Below, one piece after another: positions 7,140 to 13,687 of a stretch of DNA of 27,446 nt; position 1 is the stretch's first letter, and each line of letters opens with the position of its first letter. The stretch is from an uncultured Bacteroidota bacterium (GTDB lineage: Bacteria; Bacteroidota; Bacteroidia; UBA7662). The notes under the pieces are model-generated. The model was not told the origin of the DNA and searched no databases. It saw nothing but the letters and a program-made list of their open reading frames with translations. The position numbers and the translations under genes were made by a program. The stretch spans positions 1 through 27,446 of the forward strand of contig CAIVQI010000083.1 in the NCBI GenBank assembly GCA_903908015.1. Direction: 5' to 3'.

Positions 7140-7907
7140 TCATCTTGCATGACCCTTGCTTCGTCCCCGCATTTGTTTCAAAAATGATGTAGCAAAAACG
7201 AAGTCATTTAATTCTTGGCAGTCCGTTTCCATGATGTTGCTCTTACTTCCCGTCCACAACATCCTTCCTTGAAACAGAAAGCAAATGTGATCACCAATTT
7301 CCATCACCGAATTCATGTCGTGGCTGTTCACCACAGTGGTTATGTCGGATTCTAAGGTGATTTCCCGTATAAGTTCATCAATTTTGATTGAGGTTAAAGG
7401 GTCAAGCCCAGAATTGGGTTCGTCGCAGAATAAATACCTCGGTTCAAGAGCGATTGCTCTTGCAATGCCTACCCTTTTGCGCATTCCCCCGCTGAGTTGA
7501 CTCGTATGCAGGTGGTTGGTGCCCGCCAGGCCAACCCGCTCCAAACAATGGTTCACTCGTTCCAATTGCTGTCGGGCTGTGTGATTACTGAACATCTGGA
7601 GCGGAAACAACACATTTTGCGCTACATTCAATGAGTCGAATAACGCTGAATTTTGGAAAAGCATCCCAATTTGCTTCCGGATTTCGGTCTTGGCTTCGAT
7701 ATCCAAATTGAAAAAATCATTTGAGCCGTAGAAAACATGACCATCATCGGGTGCGAACAGACCAACCAAAATTTTCATCAGGACTGACTTACCGCTCCCA
7801 CTGGATCCGATAATCATGCTCACATGGCCCGGCTCGAAACGGGCAGACAAGCGGTGCAAAACTGTTTTTTGCCCAAAATTCTTGGTCACTGACTGGATCT
7901 CAATCAT
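7140..7907 (-). CDS. MlaF-like ABC transporter ATP-binding protein
   Basis: 255 residues from the ATG at 7907 (MIEIQSVTKNFG); the frame stays open upstream into the permease gene but that part lacks family similarity. Walker A GSSGSGKS at residues 34-41, Q-loop MLFQNSALFDS, signature LSGGMRKRVGIARAIAL, Walker B YLFCDEPNSGLDP and switch His in VVNSHD are all intact, so it should hydrolyse ATP. The LFQxxALFDS and CDEPxSGLDP wording is typical of the MlaF/Ttg2A group that powers phospholipid movement between the membranes with an MlaE permease and an MCE-domain protein. Its start lies one base after the permease stop (7909), so the two are one operon. Confidence 0.92.
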   Translation of the reverse strand: MIEIQSVTKNFGQKTVLHRLSARFEPGHVSMIIGSSGSGKSVLMKILVGLFAPDDGHVFYGSNDFFNLDIEAKTEIRKQIGMLFQNSALFDSLNVAQNVLFPLQMFSNHTARQQLERVNHCLERVGLAGTNHLHTSQLSGGMRKRVGIARAIALEPRYLFCDEPNSGLDPLTSIKIDELIREITLESDITTVVNSHDMNSVMEIGDHICFLFQGRMLWTGSKSNIMETDCQELNDFVFATSFLKQMRGRSKGHAR

Positions 7908-7908
7908 C

Positions 7909-8646
7909 TTACAGAAGAAGTTGGGCCAATACGTAATCGGCAACGAGAATCGCCACCGAACTGAATACCACTGCCATTGTACTTGCTTTGCCAACCTCTA
8001 ATGACCCACCTTCCACATAGTAGCCCTGATAGGCGGAAATGGAGGATATCAAGAAGGAAAAGGTGATGGCTTTTGTCATGGAGAAAATGAGATTATAGGT
8101 CTGGAAAGTAGAACGGGCACCTTCCACGAACTGTGTGTATGGCACAATGCCAGTGAGTTCGCCCACAACCATACCGCCAGCTGTGCATAAGCTGATGCTC
8201 AATACGATTAATAGAGGTATCGTGAGCAATGCAGCGAGAATTTTTGGTCCGATCAGGTATCCTGGGGCGTTGATGCCCATGATTTCAAGGGCGTCTATTT
8301 GTTCGGTGACCCGCATGGTACCGATTTCGGAAGCAATGCTGGAACCAATTTTGCCTGCCAAAACCAATGAAGTGATGGTCGGTCCCAATTCGAGCAGGCT
8401 GCTGTCGCTCACGATGGCGCCAATCACGGATTTTGAAATCCATCCCGCAATGAGTTGATATGCGGTTTGTACGGTGGTTACTGCACCCGAAAAAACAGCA
8501 ATGATGGTGACGATCCCGATGGATCCCACTCCGATAGAATACATTTGTCGGATCAGTTCCTGGCCATACAGCAGGCGATTTTCCGGTTTTTTAAATAGCC
8601 TGCGCAAAAGCAACAGATAACGGCCCAGATGGTAGAAAAAAATCAT
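7909..8646 (-). CDS. MlaE-family ABC transporter permease
   Basis: 245 residues with about five to six hydrophobic segments and the MlaE/YrbE hallmarks: GSIGIVTIIAVFSGAVTTVQ, the LGPTITSLVLAGKIGSSIAS region, EIGTMRVTEQIDALEIMGIN and a C-terminal VEGGSLEVGKASTMAVV. The EIGTMxxxEQIDAL coupling segment contacts the ATPase in the family. It is the inner-membrane channel of a lipid-transport complex. It is the first gene of a two-gene operon; its promoter is probably the exact TAnnTTTG box on the minus strand at 8675-8668, giving a short leader. No MCE (MlaD-like) gene is present in the window. Confidence 0.92.
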   Translation of the reverse strand: MIFFYHLGRYLLLLRRLFKKPENRLLYGQELIRQMYSIGVGSIGIVTIIAVFSGAVTTVQTAYQLIAGWISKSVIGAIVSDSSLLELGPTITSLVLAGKIGSSIASEIGTMRVTEQIDALEIMGINAPGYLIGPKILAALLTIPLLIVLSISLCTAGGMVVGELTGIVPYTQFVEGARSTFQTYNLIFSMTKAITFSFLISSISAYQGYYVEGGSLEVGKASTMAVVFSSVAILVADYVLAQLLL

Positions 8647-8667
8647 GGATCAGTTGAGGAACTGGGT

Positions 8668-8675
8668 CAAAAATA
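8668..8675 (-). promoter_or_regulatory. Bacteroidota -7 box for the mlaE-mlaF pair
   Basis: The minus strand reads TATTTTTG from 8675 to 8668, an exact TAnnTTTG match 21 bases upstream of the permease ATG. It lies in the 54-base divergent gap shared with the dehydrogenase gene. Confidence 0.55.
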
Positions 8676-8700
8676 CGGGTTTATCTCCCATATTTGGGGG

Positions 8701-9417
8701 ATGTCTCATAAATGTATCGCAGTGGTGACGGGTGCCGGGAGGGGTATTGGCCGCGCCGTTGTGCACCGTCTGGCGCAGGGTGGTTGTTCAGTGCTCTTTA
8801 CTGCCCGAACGAATTCTGAACTTCAATCCTTGTTGAATGAGCTTGAATCTCAGTTTCCGAGCCAACATTTCTCATGTGCCCCTTTCGATCTAGGAAAACG
8901 TGAAGAAGCAGCACGATGTGCCGACTGGATCCGTAAGGAGGCTGGTGAACGGCTCGACTTACTGGTGCACAATGCGGGTCTCTTTCTGCCCGGACCATTG
9001 CTCGACGAGCCGGATGGTCAGTTTCTGTCGCTTTTGGAAGTGAATGTACTTTCGGCCTACTACCTCACGCGTGGACTTACCGATTTGATTAAGATGAGCA
9101 CTGGTGCTCAGCTGTTCTTCATGTGTTCGACTGCATCCATCAAAGCCTATCCGGCCGGTGGGGCCTATGCCGTAAGCAAGCACGCGCTACTTGGTCTGGC
9201 CAGAAGTTTGAGGCAGGAGCTCATGCCCTACAGGGTCGGTGTAACAGCCATTTTACCCGGACCTACCTACACGTCGAGTTGGGCGGAAAGCGGTTTTCCG
9301 GAAGATCGGTTCATGCGCCCAGCGGATATTGCTGAATTGATTTGGACCTCCTGGAAACTTGGTCCCGGCTCCATAGTGGAAGAACTCTTGGTGCGCCCCA
9401 TACTCGGTGATATCTAG
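8701..9417 (+). CDS. Short-chain dehydrogenase/reductase (SDR family)
   Basis: 238 residues from the ATG at 8701 (MSHKCIAVVTGAGRGIGRAV). The frame opens earlier, at 8629, but that would overlap the divergent permease gene and adds nothing like the family. Classical SDR features: TGAGRGIG cofactor loop at residues 10-17, HNAG (usually NNAG), Ser in MCSTASI, the YAVSK catalytic Tyr-Lys pair and a PGPTYT segment. It should be an NAD(P)(H)-dependent oxidoreductase, possibly 3-oxoacyl-ACP reductase-like, but the substrate cannot be read from sequence. CATATTTG at 8689-8696, one mismatch from TAnnTTTG, lies exactly 4 bases before the ATG. The PhoU-domain gene follows after 77 bases with its own promoter-like sequence. 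Confidence 0.9.
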   Translation: MSHKCIAVVTGAGRGIGRAVVHRLAQGGCSVLFTARTNSELQSLLNELESQFPSQHFSCAPFDLGKREEAARCADWIRKEAGERLDLLVHNAGLFLPGPLLDEPDGQFLSLLEVNVLSAYYLTRGLTDLIKMSTGAQLFFMCSTASIKAYPAGGAYAVSKHALLGLARSLRQELMPYRVGVTAILPGPTYTSSWAESGFPEDRFMRPADIAELIWTSWKLGPGSIVEELLVRPILGDI

Positions 9418-9457
9418 ATTTAATGTTGTATTTATATTAATTTTAAGCTGATAATCA

Positions 9458-9485
9458 TTGTTATAGGCGCTTTGTACGTATTTTG
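9458..9485 (+). promoter_or_regulatory. Possible promoter of the PhoU-domain gene
   Basis: TTG at 9458-9460, an 18-base spacer, then TATTTTG at 9479-9485, one T short of TAnnTTTG. It lies 9 bases before the ATG at 9495. It is one of the few places here with both a -33-like TTG and a -7-like element at about the expected spacing. Confidence 0.4.
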
Positions 9486-9494
9486 CAAAGTCCC

Positions 9495-10169
9495 ATGGCA
9501 ACAACCCAAATCAGTCTTGAGCTCCTTCAGCTTCGATTGTTGGTCACCCAAATGGGCGATCAGGTGCGTGAGCAACTCGATGCCCTCCTCATGGTTTTGG
9601 AAACTGGCGATCAAGAGGCGATTTTGGAGGTGGAATTGGCCGAACGTCAGGCTGATGTTTGGCATCAGCGAATTGAGGTACGCTGCGAACAGGTTTTGGC
9701 CTTGTTCGCTCCGGTAGCCCGAGATCTGAGAATGGTTTTTGCCATCAACAAAATGGCATCAGATTTAGAATATGTATCCGACAGTGCTCAATCGGCTGTT
9801 GGTTTCTACCAAAGGGTGTATCAAAAGGGCATCAGAAGGCCCCCAGTTGATGTTCAACTGACGGAGATGATGCGGCTCATTTTATCGATGTTCGATCATG
9901 TCATGCGGTCATTTGAAGACGAGCGTAGGCCCGATGCCGATCAACTCGACTGGATTGAGCAGCGTATCAATCGCATCAATATTGAGACGGACGCCTTGCT
10001 TGCCGGATACCTCCGTGGTGGTGTGGGTGAGCACGAAGCACTCAATGCACTGATGTGGCTGTCCATTGTCCGAAAACTGGAGAAAATCGGAGATTTTCTG
10101 GTGTCGCTGGGCAGTCGCGTGAGCTATTTCATGGGCACATCTGATCCGGTGAATGGAAGTTATTTCTAA
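9495..10169 (+). CDS. PhoU-domain protein
   Basis: 224 residues from the ATG at 9495 (MATTQISLELLQLRLL). A TTG in the same frame at 9483 would fall inside the promoter-like element, so it is disfavoured. The protein is all helical with two PhoU-like three-helix halves. Residues about 55-85 (RCEQVLALFAPVARDLRMVF followed by AINKMASDLEYVSD) carry the family pattern of acidic residues plus ARDLR; a second set appears near IVRKLEKIGDFLVSLG (DxxE metal-ligand-type pattern, E..IGD). PhoU proteins bind metals and repress phosphate uptake through PhoR and Pst. No pst or pho gene lies next to it, so it may instead serve a Na/Pi cotransporter or another role. It seems to be a single-gene unit. Confidence 0.85.
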   Translation: MATTQISLELLQLRLLVTQMGDQVREQLDALLMVLETGDQEAILEVELAERQADVWHQRIEVRCEQVLALFAPVARDLRMVFAINKMASDLEYVSDSAQSAVGFYQRVYQKGIRRPPVDVQLTEMMRLILSMFDHVMRSFEDERRPDADQLDWIEQRINRINIETDALLAGYLRGGVGEHEALNALMWLSIVRKLEKIGDFLVSLGSRVSYFMGTSDPVNGSYF

Positions 10170-10294
10170 CAGTTCTCTCATTCGGTTTTGATTTTTTTTT
10201 GATGCACCAATAATTTGTTGTGCGTTGTTTTTATTGTTCTAAAAACAATTATTTTGGCACTCACATGTCAAGTCCCCTATTCAACTTTCAAATA
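10170..10294. other. Intergenic region before the SYSDC repeat gene
   Basis: 125 AT-rich bases with a run of nine T at 10192-10200 not preceded by a clear stem. TATTTTGG at 10250-10257 is one mismatch from TAnnTTTG, with a TTG at 10225-10227 upstream, and is the best candidate promoter for the repeat gene. The flanks contain an imperfect AT-rich inverted repeat (ccaataattt and aattattttgg) of doubtful meaning. Confidence 0.3.
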
Positions 10295-10759
10295 ATGAGA
10301 AAAGTCATCCTTTTAACCATATTCACCCTCAATGTTGTTTTTGCTATGGCCCAAACTAAGATTTATAGGGGTAACTCATCCAGCTATTCAGATTGCTTGT
10401 ACACAGTGAATGACGAGAAAGTTTATCGGGGAAATTCTACGAGCTACTCCGATTGCCGGTACACTTTTAACGATGGAAAGGTATACAAAGGAAATTCCAC
10501 TAGTTATTCCGACTGCTTATTCACCATCCATGGCAACAAAATCTATGCGGGTAATTCAACCAGCTATTCAGATTGCTTATACACCATTGGCGAAGGAAAA
10601 ATATACCGCGGCAATTCGACTAGCTATTCGGATTGTTTGTTGACCGTGGAAAAGAATAAAGTGTATCGTGGTCATTCAACCAGCTACTCAGATTGCATCG
10701 CAACGATCGATGGAATTGTTAAATACGCCCTGGTTGCCGTTTTAATCGGGCCCTATTAG
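10295..10759 (+). CDS. Small secreted protein of six 20-residue IYRGNSTSYSDC repeats
   Basis: 154 residues from the ATG at 10295 (MRKVILLTIFTLNVVFAMAQ); the frame opens earlier, but this start gives a clean signal peptide with cleavage after AMA. Nearly the whole mature protein is six 20-residue repeats starting at 10358, 10418, 10478, 10538, 10598 and 10658, with consensus K-I/V-Y-R-G-N-S-T-S-Y-S-D-C-L-Y-T-I/V followed by three variable residues. Every repeat keeps one Cys in SDC. Short beta-hairpin repeats of this kind would suit a small beta-propeller, beta-flower or solenoid (inference). The C-terminus is hydrophobic (YALVAVLIGPY). I do not recognise a named family. No lipobox is seen, so it should be periplasmic or exported. 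It is followed by a 19-bp DNA repeat array. Confidence 0.8.
   Translation: MRKVILLTIFTLNVVFAMAQTKIYRGNSSSYSDCLYTVNDEKVYRGNSTSYSDCRYTFNDGKVYKGNSTSYSDCLFTIHGNKIYAGNSTSYSDCLYTIGEGKIYRGNSTSYSDCLLTVEKNKVYRGHSTSYSDCIATIDGIVKYALVAVLIGPY
10358..10717 (+). repeat. Six in-frame 60-bp coding repeats
   Basis: Six 60-bp units encode the SYSDC repeats. Unlike the 57-bp array at the left edge, codons have drifted (aac/aat, tcc/acg/act, agc tat/agc tac/agt tat) while the protein core is kept. That indicates an older duplication held by selection on the protein. Confidence 0.9.
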
Positions 10760-10780
10760 CCCTAATCGCCCCAGCAGCAC

Positions 10781-10913
10781 GATCAGACTTACTCAGCCTG
10801 ATCAGAATTACTCAGCCTGATCAGACTTACTCAGCCTGATCAGAATTACTCAGCCCGATCAGACTTACTCAGCCTGATCAGACTTACTCAGCCTGATCAG
10901 ACTTACTCGCCCC
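10781..10913 (+). repeat. 19-bp tandem repeat array, seven copies, with CTGATCAG palindromes
   Basis: Units start at 10781, 10800, 10819, 10838, 10857, 10876 and 10895, consensus GATCAGACTTACTCAGCCT. Substitutions are few: C/A at unit position 8 (units 2 and 4 have A), a final C in unit 4, and GCCCC at the end of unit 7. Most unit junctions create the 8-bp palindrome CTGATCAG, so GATC recurs every 19 bp. The period is not a multiple of three and in-frame stops recur (TGA), so it is not coding. There are no spacers, so it is not a CRISPR array. It lies between the SYSDC repeat gene and rnhB. Confidence 0.95.
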
Positions 10914-10941
10914 ACTCGGACGATTAAAGTTGGAAAGCGCG

Positions 10942-10949
10942 TAGATTTG
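10942..10949 (+). promoter_or_regulatory. Bacteroidota -7 box 4 bases before rnhB
   Basis: TAGATTTG matches TAnnTTTG exactly and is followed by four bases and the ATG at 10954. Either rnhB is leaderless or translation begins at a later ATG (10969 or 10978). Confidence 0.5.
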
Positions 10950-10953
10950 ACGC

Positions 10954-11568
10954 ATGACCAAATCCCAAATGACGTGGATGCCTGTGCCTCAATATGAAGC
11001 GGGTTGCGATGAAGCGGGTAGGGGATGCCTGGCAGGGCCGGTGGTAGCGGCGGCGGTTATCTTGGGTGAGGATTTCGACCTAAGCCGTGTGGCCGATTCC
11101 AAGCAGTTGTCGGCCAAAGCCAGGGATGTGGCACGCCACTACATCGAAGAACATGCCGCTGCCTATTCAGTATTTAGTTGTTGTAATGAAGAGATTGATC
11201 ACATCAACATCCTTCAGGCGTCCATGCAGGCCATGCATGGTGCCATCAATCATTTGGGTAAAATTCCCCCGCATTTGTGGATCGACGGACATTATTTTGT
11301 CCCACATGACACCATTCCGCATACCTGCGTGGTGGGTGGAGATGCCATGGTAGCATGCATCGCTGCGGCCAGTATTCTGGCCAAAACCTACAGGGATGCG
11401 CTGATGCACGATTACCATACCCGTTACCCTCTGTATGGTTGGGATGTAAACAAGGGATATCCCACACGCGGCCACCGAAGCGCAATCGAACAACATGGGC
11501 CATCGCCCCTACATAGGAAAAGCTTTCGGTTTAAAACGAAGCAGTTAGCGTTGAATTTCGGCGTCTAA
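10954..11568 (+). CDS. rnhB: Ribonuclease HII
   Basis: 204 residues. The RNase HII active-site set is visible: Asp and Glu in GCDEAGRGCLAGP (residues about 18-30), Asp in VADSKQL, Asp in LWIDGHYF and Asp in GGDAMVACIAAASILAK. The GRG loop that recognises the RNA-DNA junction is intact. It cuts RNA in RNA-DNA hybrids and initiates removal of single misincorporated ribonucleotides. Three ATGs (10954, 10969, 10978) precede the conserved core. The first is used here, but homologues usually begin close to the EAGCDEAGRG motif and the -7 box position also allows a later start. It is a single-gene unit, convergent with the lpxD-like gene 47 bases away. Confidence 0.95.
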   Translation: MTKSQMTWMPVPQYEAGCDEAGRGCLAGPVVAAAVILGEDFDLSRVADSKQLSAKARDVARHYIEEHAAAYSVFSCCNEEIDHINILQASMQAMHGAINHLGKIPPHLWIDGHYFVPHDTIPHTCVVGGDAMVACIAAASILAKTYRDALMHDYHTRYPLYGWDVNKGYPTRGHRSAIEQHGPSPLHRKSFRFKTKQLALNFGV

Positions 11569-11615
11569 ATTTCGGGTACTGCTAGCATTAACGTGCGTTT
11601 TTAGGCTCATGTTCA

Positions 11616-12542
11616 TCACTTCGCGCGTGCCTGCGAACGGAGCCAGGCCATCTCGCGGTATACTTGCCGCACATTGGTGGCCGGAGTACCGAAATAAACC
11701 TGACCCCCATCTATTGATTTGGTAATGCCCGATTGCCCGAGCACTTCCGCACCATCTCCAATTCGGATGTCTTTTTGAACGCCCACTTGTCCCCAAAACT
11801 TCACCTCATCGCCGATGATGGTTTTCCCCCCAATGCCCACTTGAGCCGCCATCAGACAGTTTTTGCCCATTTCAACGCCGTGTCCGATGTGAACCTGCGC
11901 ATCGAATTTGGTGCCCGCACCAATGATGGTATCGCCACTCACCCCTCGAGAAATGGTGCAACACGGACCAATTTCCACGTCGTTATGGATGAGTACGCGT
12001 CCGCATGACAACAACTTGTCGTAACCCTCGGGCTTGCGCTTAAAGTAGAATGCATCCTGACCAATGACCGTGTTGGCATGAATGACCACACGATCACCGA
12101 TGTAGGTGCCCGGATAAATCACCACATGGGGGTAAATCAGGCAGTCGCGCCCAATCACTACCCCGTCACCAAGCACTGCATGCTCCATGACGCGCGATCC
12201 TTCACCAATTTGCACACCGACACCCTGATAGAAATGTTCACCAATAATTGGTGTTGGCCGATGAAATCGTCTAATTAATTTGTTAAAGTCATCGAAGGGA
12301 TTTTTGCTGATCAACAATGACTTATAATTTCGATCATCAGGCTCTTGATCAATCAACACAAAATCAGCCGCCGAGTGAAGGGCCTTATGGTAGTATTTGT
12401 GGAAGTCTACAAAGGTGAGGTCGCCCGGCCTGACCTTATGAATTTCATTCAGTCCGGTTATTGGGGCATCGGGCTCGCCTACATAGCGGCACTGCAAAAA
12501 ATGTGCGGCTTGTTCGAGGGTGATCGGGTGGGTCAGTTGCAT
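11616..12542 (-). CDS. lpxD: LpxD-like UDP-3-O-acylglucosamine N-acyltransferase
   Basis: 308 residues from the ATG at 12542 (MQLTHPITLEQAAHFL); an in-frame TTG at 12560 overlaps the promoter box and is disfavoured. The N-terminal uridine-binding-type domain has TGLNEIHKVRPGDLTFVDFHKYY. From about residue 95 it is a left-handed beta-helix of hexapeptide repeats (IGEGSRVMEHAVLGDGVVIG and on). VHIGHGVEMG holds the probable catalytic His, and the C-terminal helix is EMAWLRSQ. LpxD adds the second acyl chain in lipid A synthesis. Bacteroidota often carry two LpxD homologues; this resembles the stand-alone one rather than the copy beside lpxC, so it may have a shifted substrate (from general knowledge, not tested here). 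Confidence 0.88.
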   Translation of the reverse strand: MQLTHPITLEQAAHFLQCRYVGEPDAPITGLNEIHKVRPGDLTFVDFHKYYHKALHSAADFVLIDQEPDDRNYKSLLISKNPFDDFNKLIRRFHRPTPIIGEHFYQGVGVQIGEGSRVMEHAVLGDGVVIGRDCLIYPHVVIYPGTYIGDRVVIHANTVIGQDAFYFKRKPEGYDKLLSCGRVLIHNDVEIGPCCTISRGVSGDTIIGAGTKFDAQVHIGHGVEMGKNCLMAAQVGIGGKTIIGDEVKFWGQVGVQKDIRIGDGAEVLGQSGITKSIDGGQVYFGTPATNVRQVYREMAWLRSQARAK

Positions 12543-12557
12543 AGAAAAGAGAACAGA

Positions 12558-12565
12558 CAAAAATA
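12558..12565 (-). promoter_or_regulatory. Bacteroidota -7 box for the lpxD-like gene
   Basis: The minus strand reads TATTTTTG from 12565 to 12558, an exact match 15 bases before the ATG at 12542. It lies back to back with the gcvT box at 12587-12594. Confidence 0.55.
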
Positions 12566-12586
12566 GGCTTCAGTGGCGATATCTCG

Positions 12587-12594
12587 TATTTTTG
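12587..12594 (+). promoter_or_regulatory. Bacteroidota -7 box 4 bases before gcvT
   Basis: TATTTTTG, an exact TAnnTTTG match, followed by TGTC and the gcvT ATG at 12599. The predicted transcription start falls on or next to the start codon, so the mRNA should be leaderless. Confidence 0.55.
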
Positions 12595-12598
12595 TGTC

Positions 12599-13687
12599 AT
12601 GGAACAAACACCTTTACATACCCCTTTACATGATGTTCACCTTCAATTGGGTGCACGCATGATGGCGTTTGCGGGCTATGACATGCCTTTAAGTTATTCG
12701 GGCATCCGGAGTGAACACCTCAGCGTGCGCAACGCCTGTGGTCTGTTTGATGTGTCGCACATGGGGCAATTTACTGTTTCGGGCCAAGGCGCTTTGGCTT
12801 TCTTGCAGTTTATCACCACCAATGATGTTGCACGGTTAAAGGTAGGACAAGCACAATACAGCTGCATTCCCCATGAAGATGGGGGCATCGTCGACGATCT
12901 TTTGGTTTACCGCATGGGGGATGATGCGTTTATGCTCGTGGTGAATGCTTCACGCGTCGGTGAAGTGGCTGAAGTATTGAGCTTGCATGCCCGACCTGAC
13001 TGTTTCATCGACAACATTTCTCAAGAAATTGCGCTTCTGGCACTTCAGGGGCCTTTAGCAGTTGATGTTTTGGAAGCATGTACCAGCGAAGCCGTTCGGG
13101 ATTTGGCTTATTACCATTTCTGCACAGGTGCTGTGGCTGGGGTGGATGGTGTCATCATTTCGGCCACAGGCTACACAGGTGCGGGTGGTTTTGAGCTGTA
13201 CATCCCAAAAAATTCGGCCACCAAGGTTTGGCATGCGCTGATGGAGGCGGGTGCTGCACATGGTATTTTGCCATGTGGATTGGGCGCACGGGATACACTG
13301 CGCCTAGAAAAAGGCTATTGCCTCAACGGGCATGAGCTGAGCTATTCGAGTGGTCCGGTTGAGGCTCGTTTGGATTGGATTGTTCGTTACAATAAGGACT
13401 TTATTCACAAGGATTTACTGCTCAACAAGAGAAATGGGGGTTGTGATCGGTATTTGGTGGGCTTTGAGATGATCGATAAGGGCATTCCCCGCCATGATTT
13501 CGAGATTTTAGATGCGACGGGTCAGCAAATTGGGGTAGTCAGCTCTGGATCAGAATCGCCTTCGACGGCTAAGCTGATTGGATTGGGTTTTGTGGATCCC
13601 GAGCACCAAACTGTCGGCAGTTACATATGGATCAACATCCGTGGGAAGAACCTCAAGGCTCAGGTAGTGAAATTGCCTTTTGTTTGA
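12599..13687 (+). CDS. gcvT: Glycine cleavage system aminomethyltransferase (T protein)
   Basis: 362 residues, standard length. Family signatures: MMAFAGYDMPLSYSGIRSEH near the N-terminus, GLFDVSHMGQ, YSCIPHEDGGIVDDLLVYR, LALQGP, GYTGAGGFELYIP, LGARDTLRLEKGYCLNGHEL and IGLGFV. The GGIVDD Asp is the catalytic residue in the family. With the H, P and L proteins it breaks glycine into CO2, ammonia and methylene-tetrahydrofolate; the T protein transfers the aminomethyl carbon to tetrahydrofolate. The other gcv genes are not here, as is common. Its stop shares a base with the comB start (TGATG at 13685-13689), so the two are co-translated. Transcription probably begins at the start codon itself. 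Confidence 0.97.
   Translation: MEQTPLHTPLHDVHLQLGARMMAFAGYDMPLSYSGIRSEHLSVRNACGLFDVSHMGQFTVSGQGALAFLQFITTNDVARLKVGQAQYSCIPHEDGGIVDDLLVYRMGDDAFMLVVNASRVGEVAEVLSLHARPDCFIDNISQEIALLALQGPLAVDVLEACTSEAVRDLAYYHFCTGAVAGVDGVIISATGYTGAGGFELYIPKNSATKVWHALMEAGAAHGILPCGLGARDTLRLEKGYCLNGHELSYSSGPVEARLDWIVRYNKDFIHKDLLLNKRNGGCDRYLVGFEMIDKGIPRHDFEILDATGQQIGVVSSGSESPSTAKLIGLGFVDPEHQTVGSYIWINIRGKNLKAQVVKLPFV

Noticed and set aside
10192..10200. T-run after the PhoU-domain gene as a rho-independent terminator
   Set aside because: No convincing GC-rich stem precedes it.
10781..10913. 19-bp array as CRISPR or as a coding extension of the repeat protein
   Set aside because: There are no spacers, the period is not divisible by three, and TGA stops recur in the frames.
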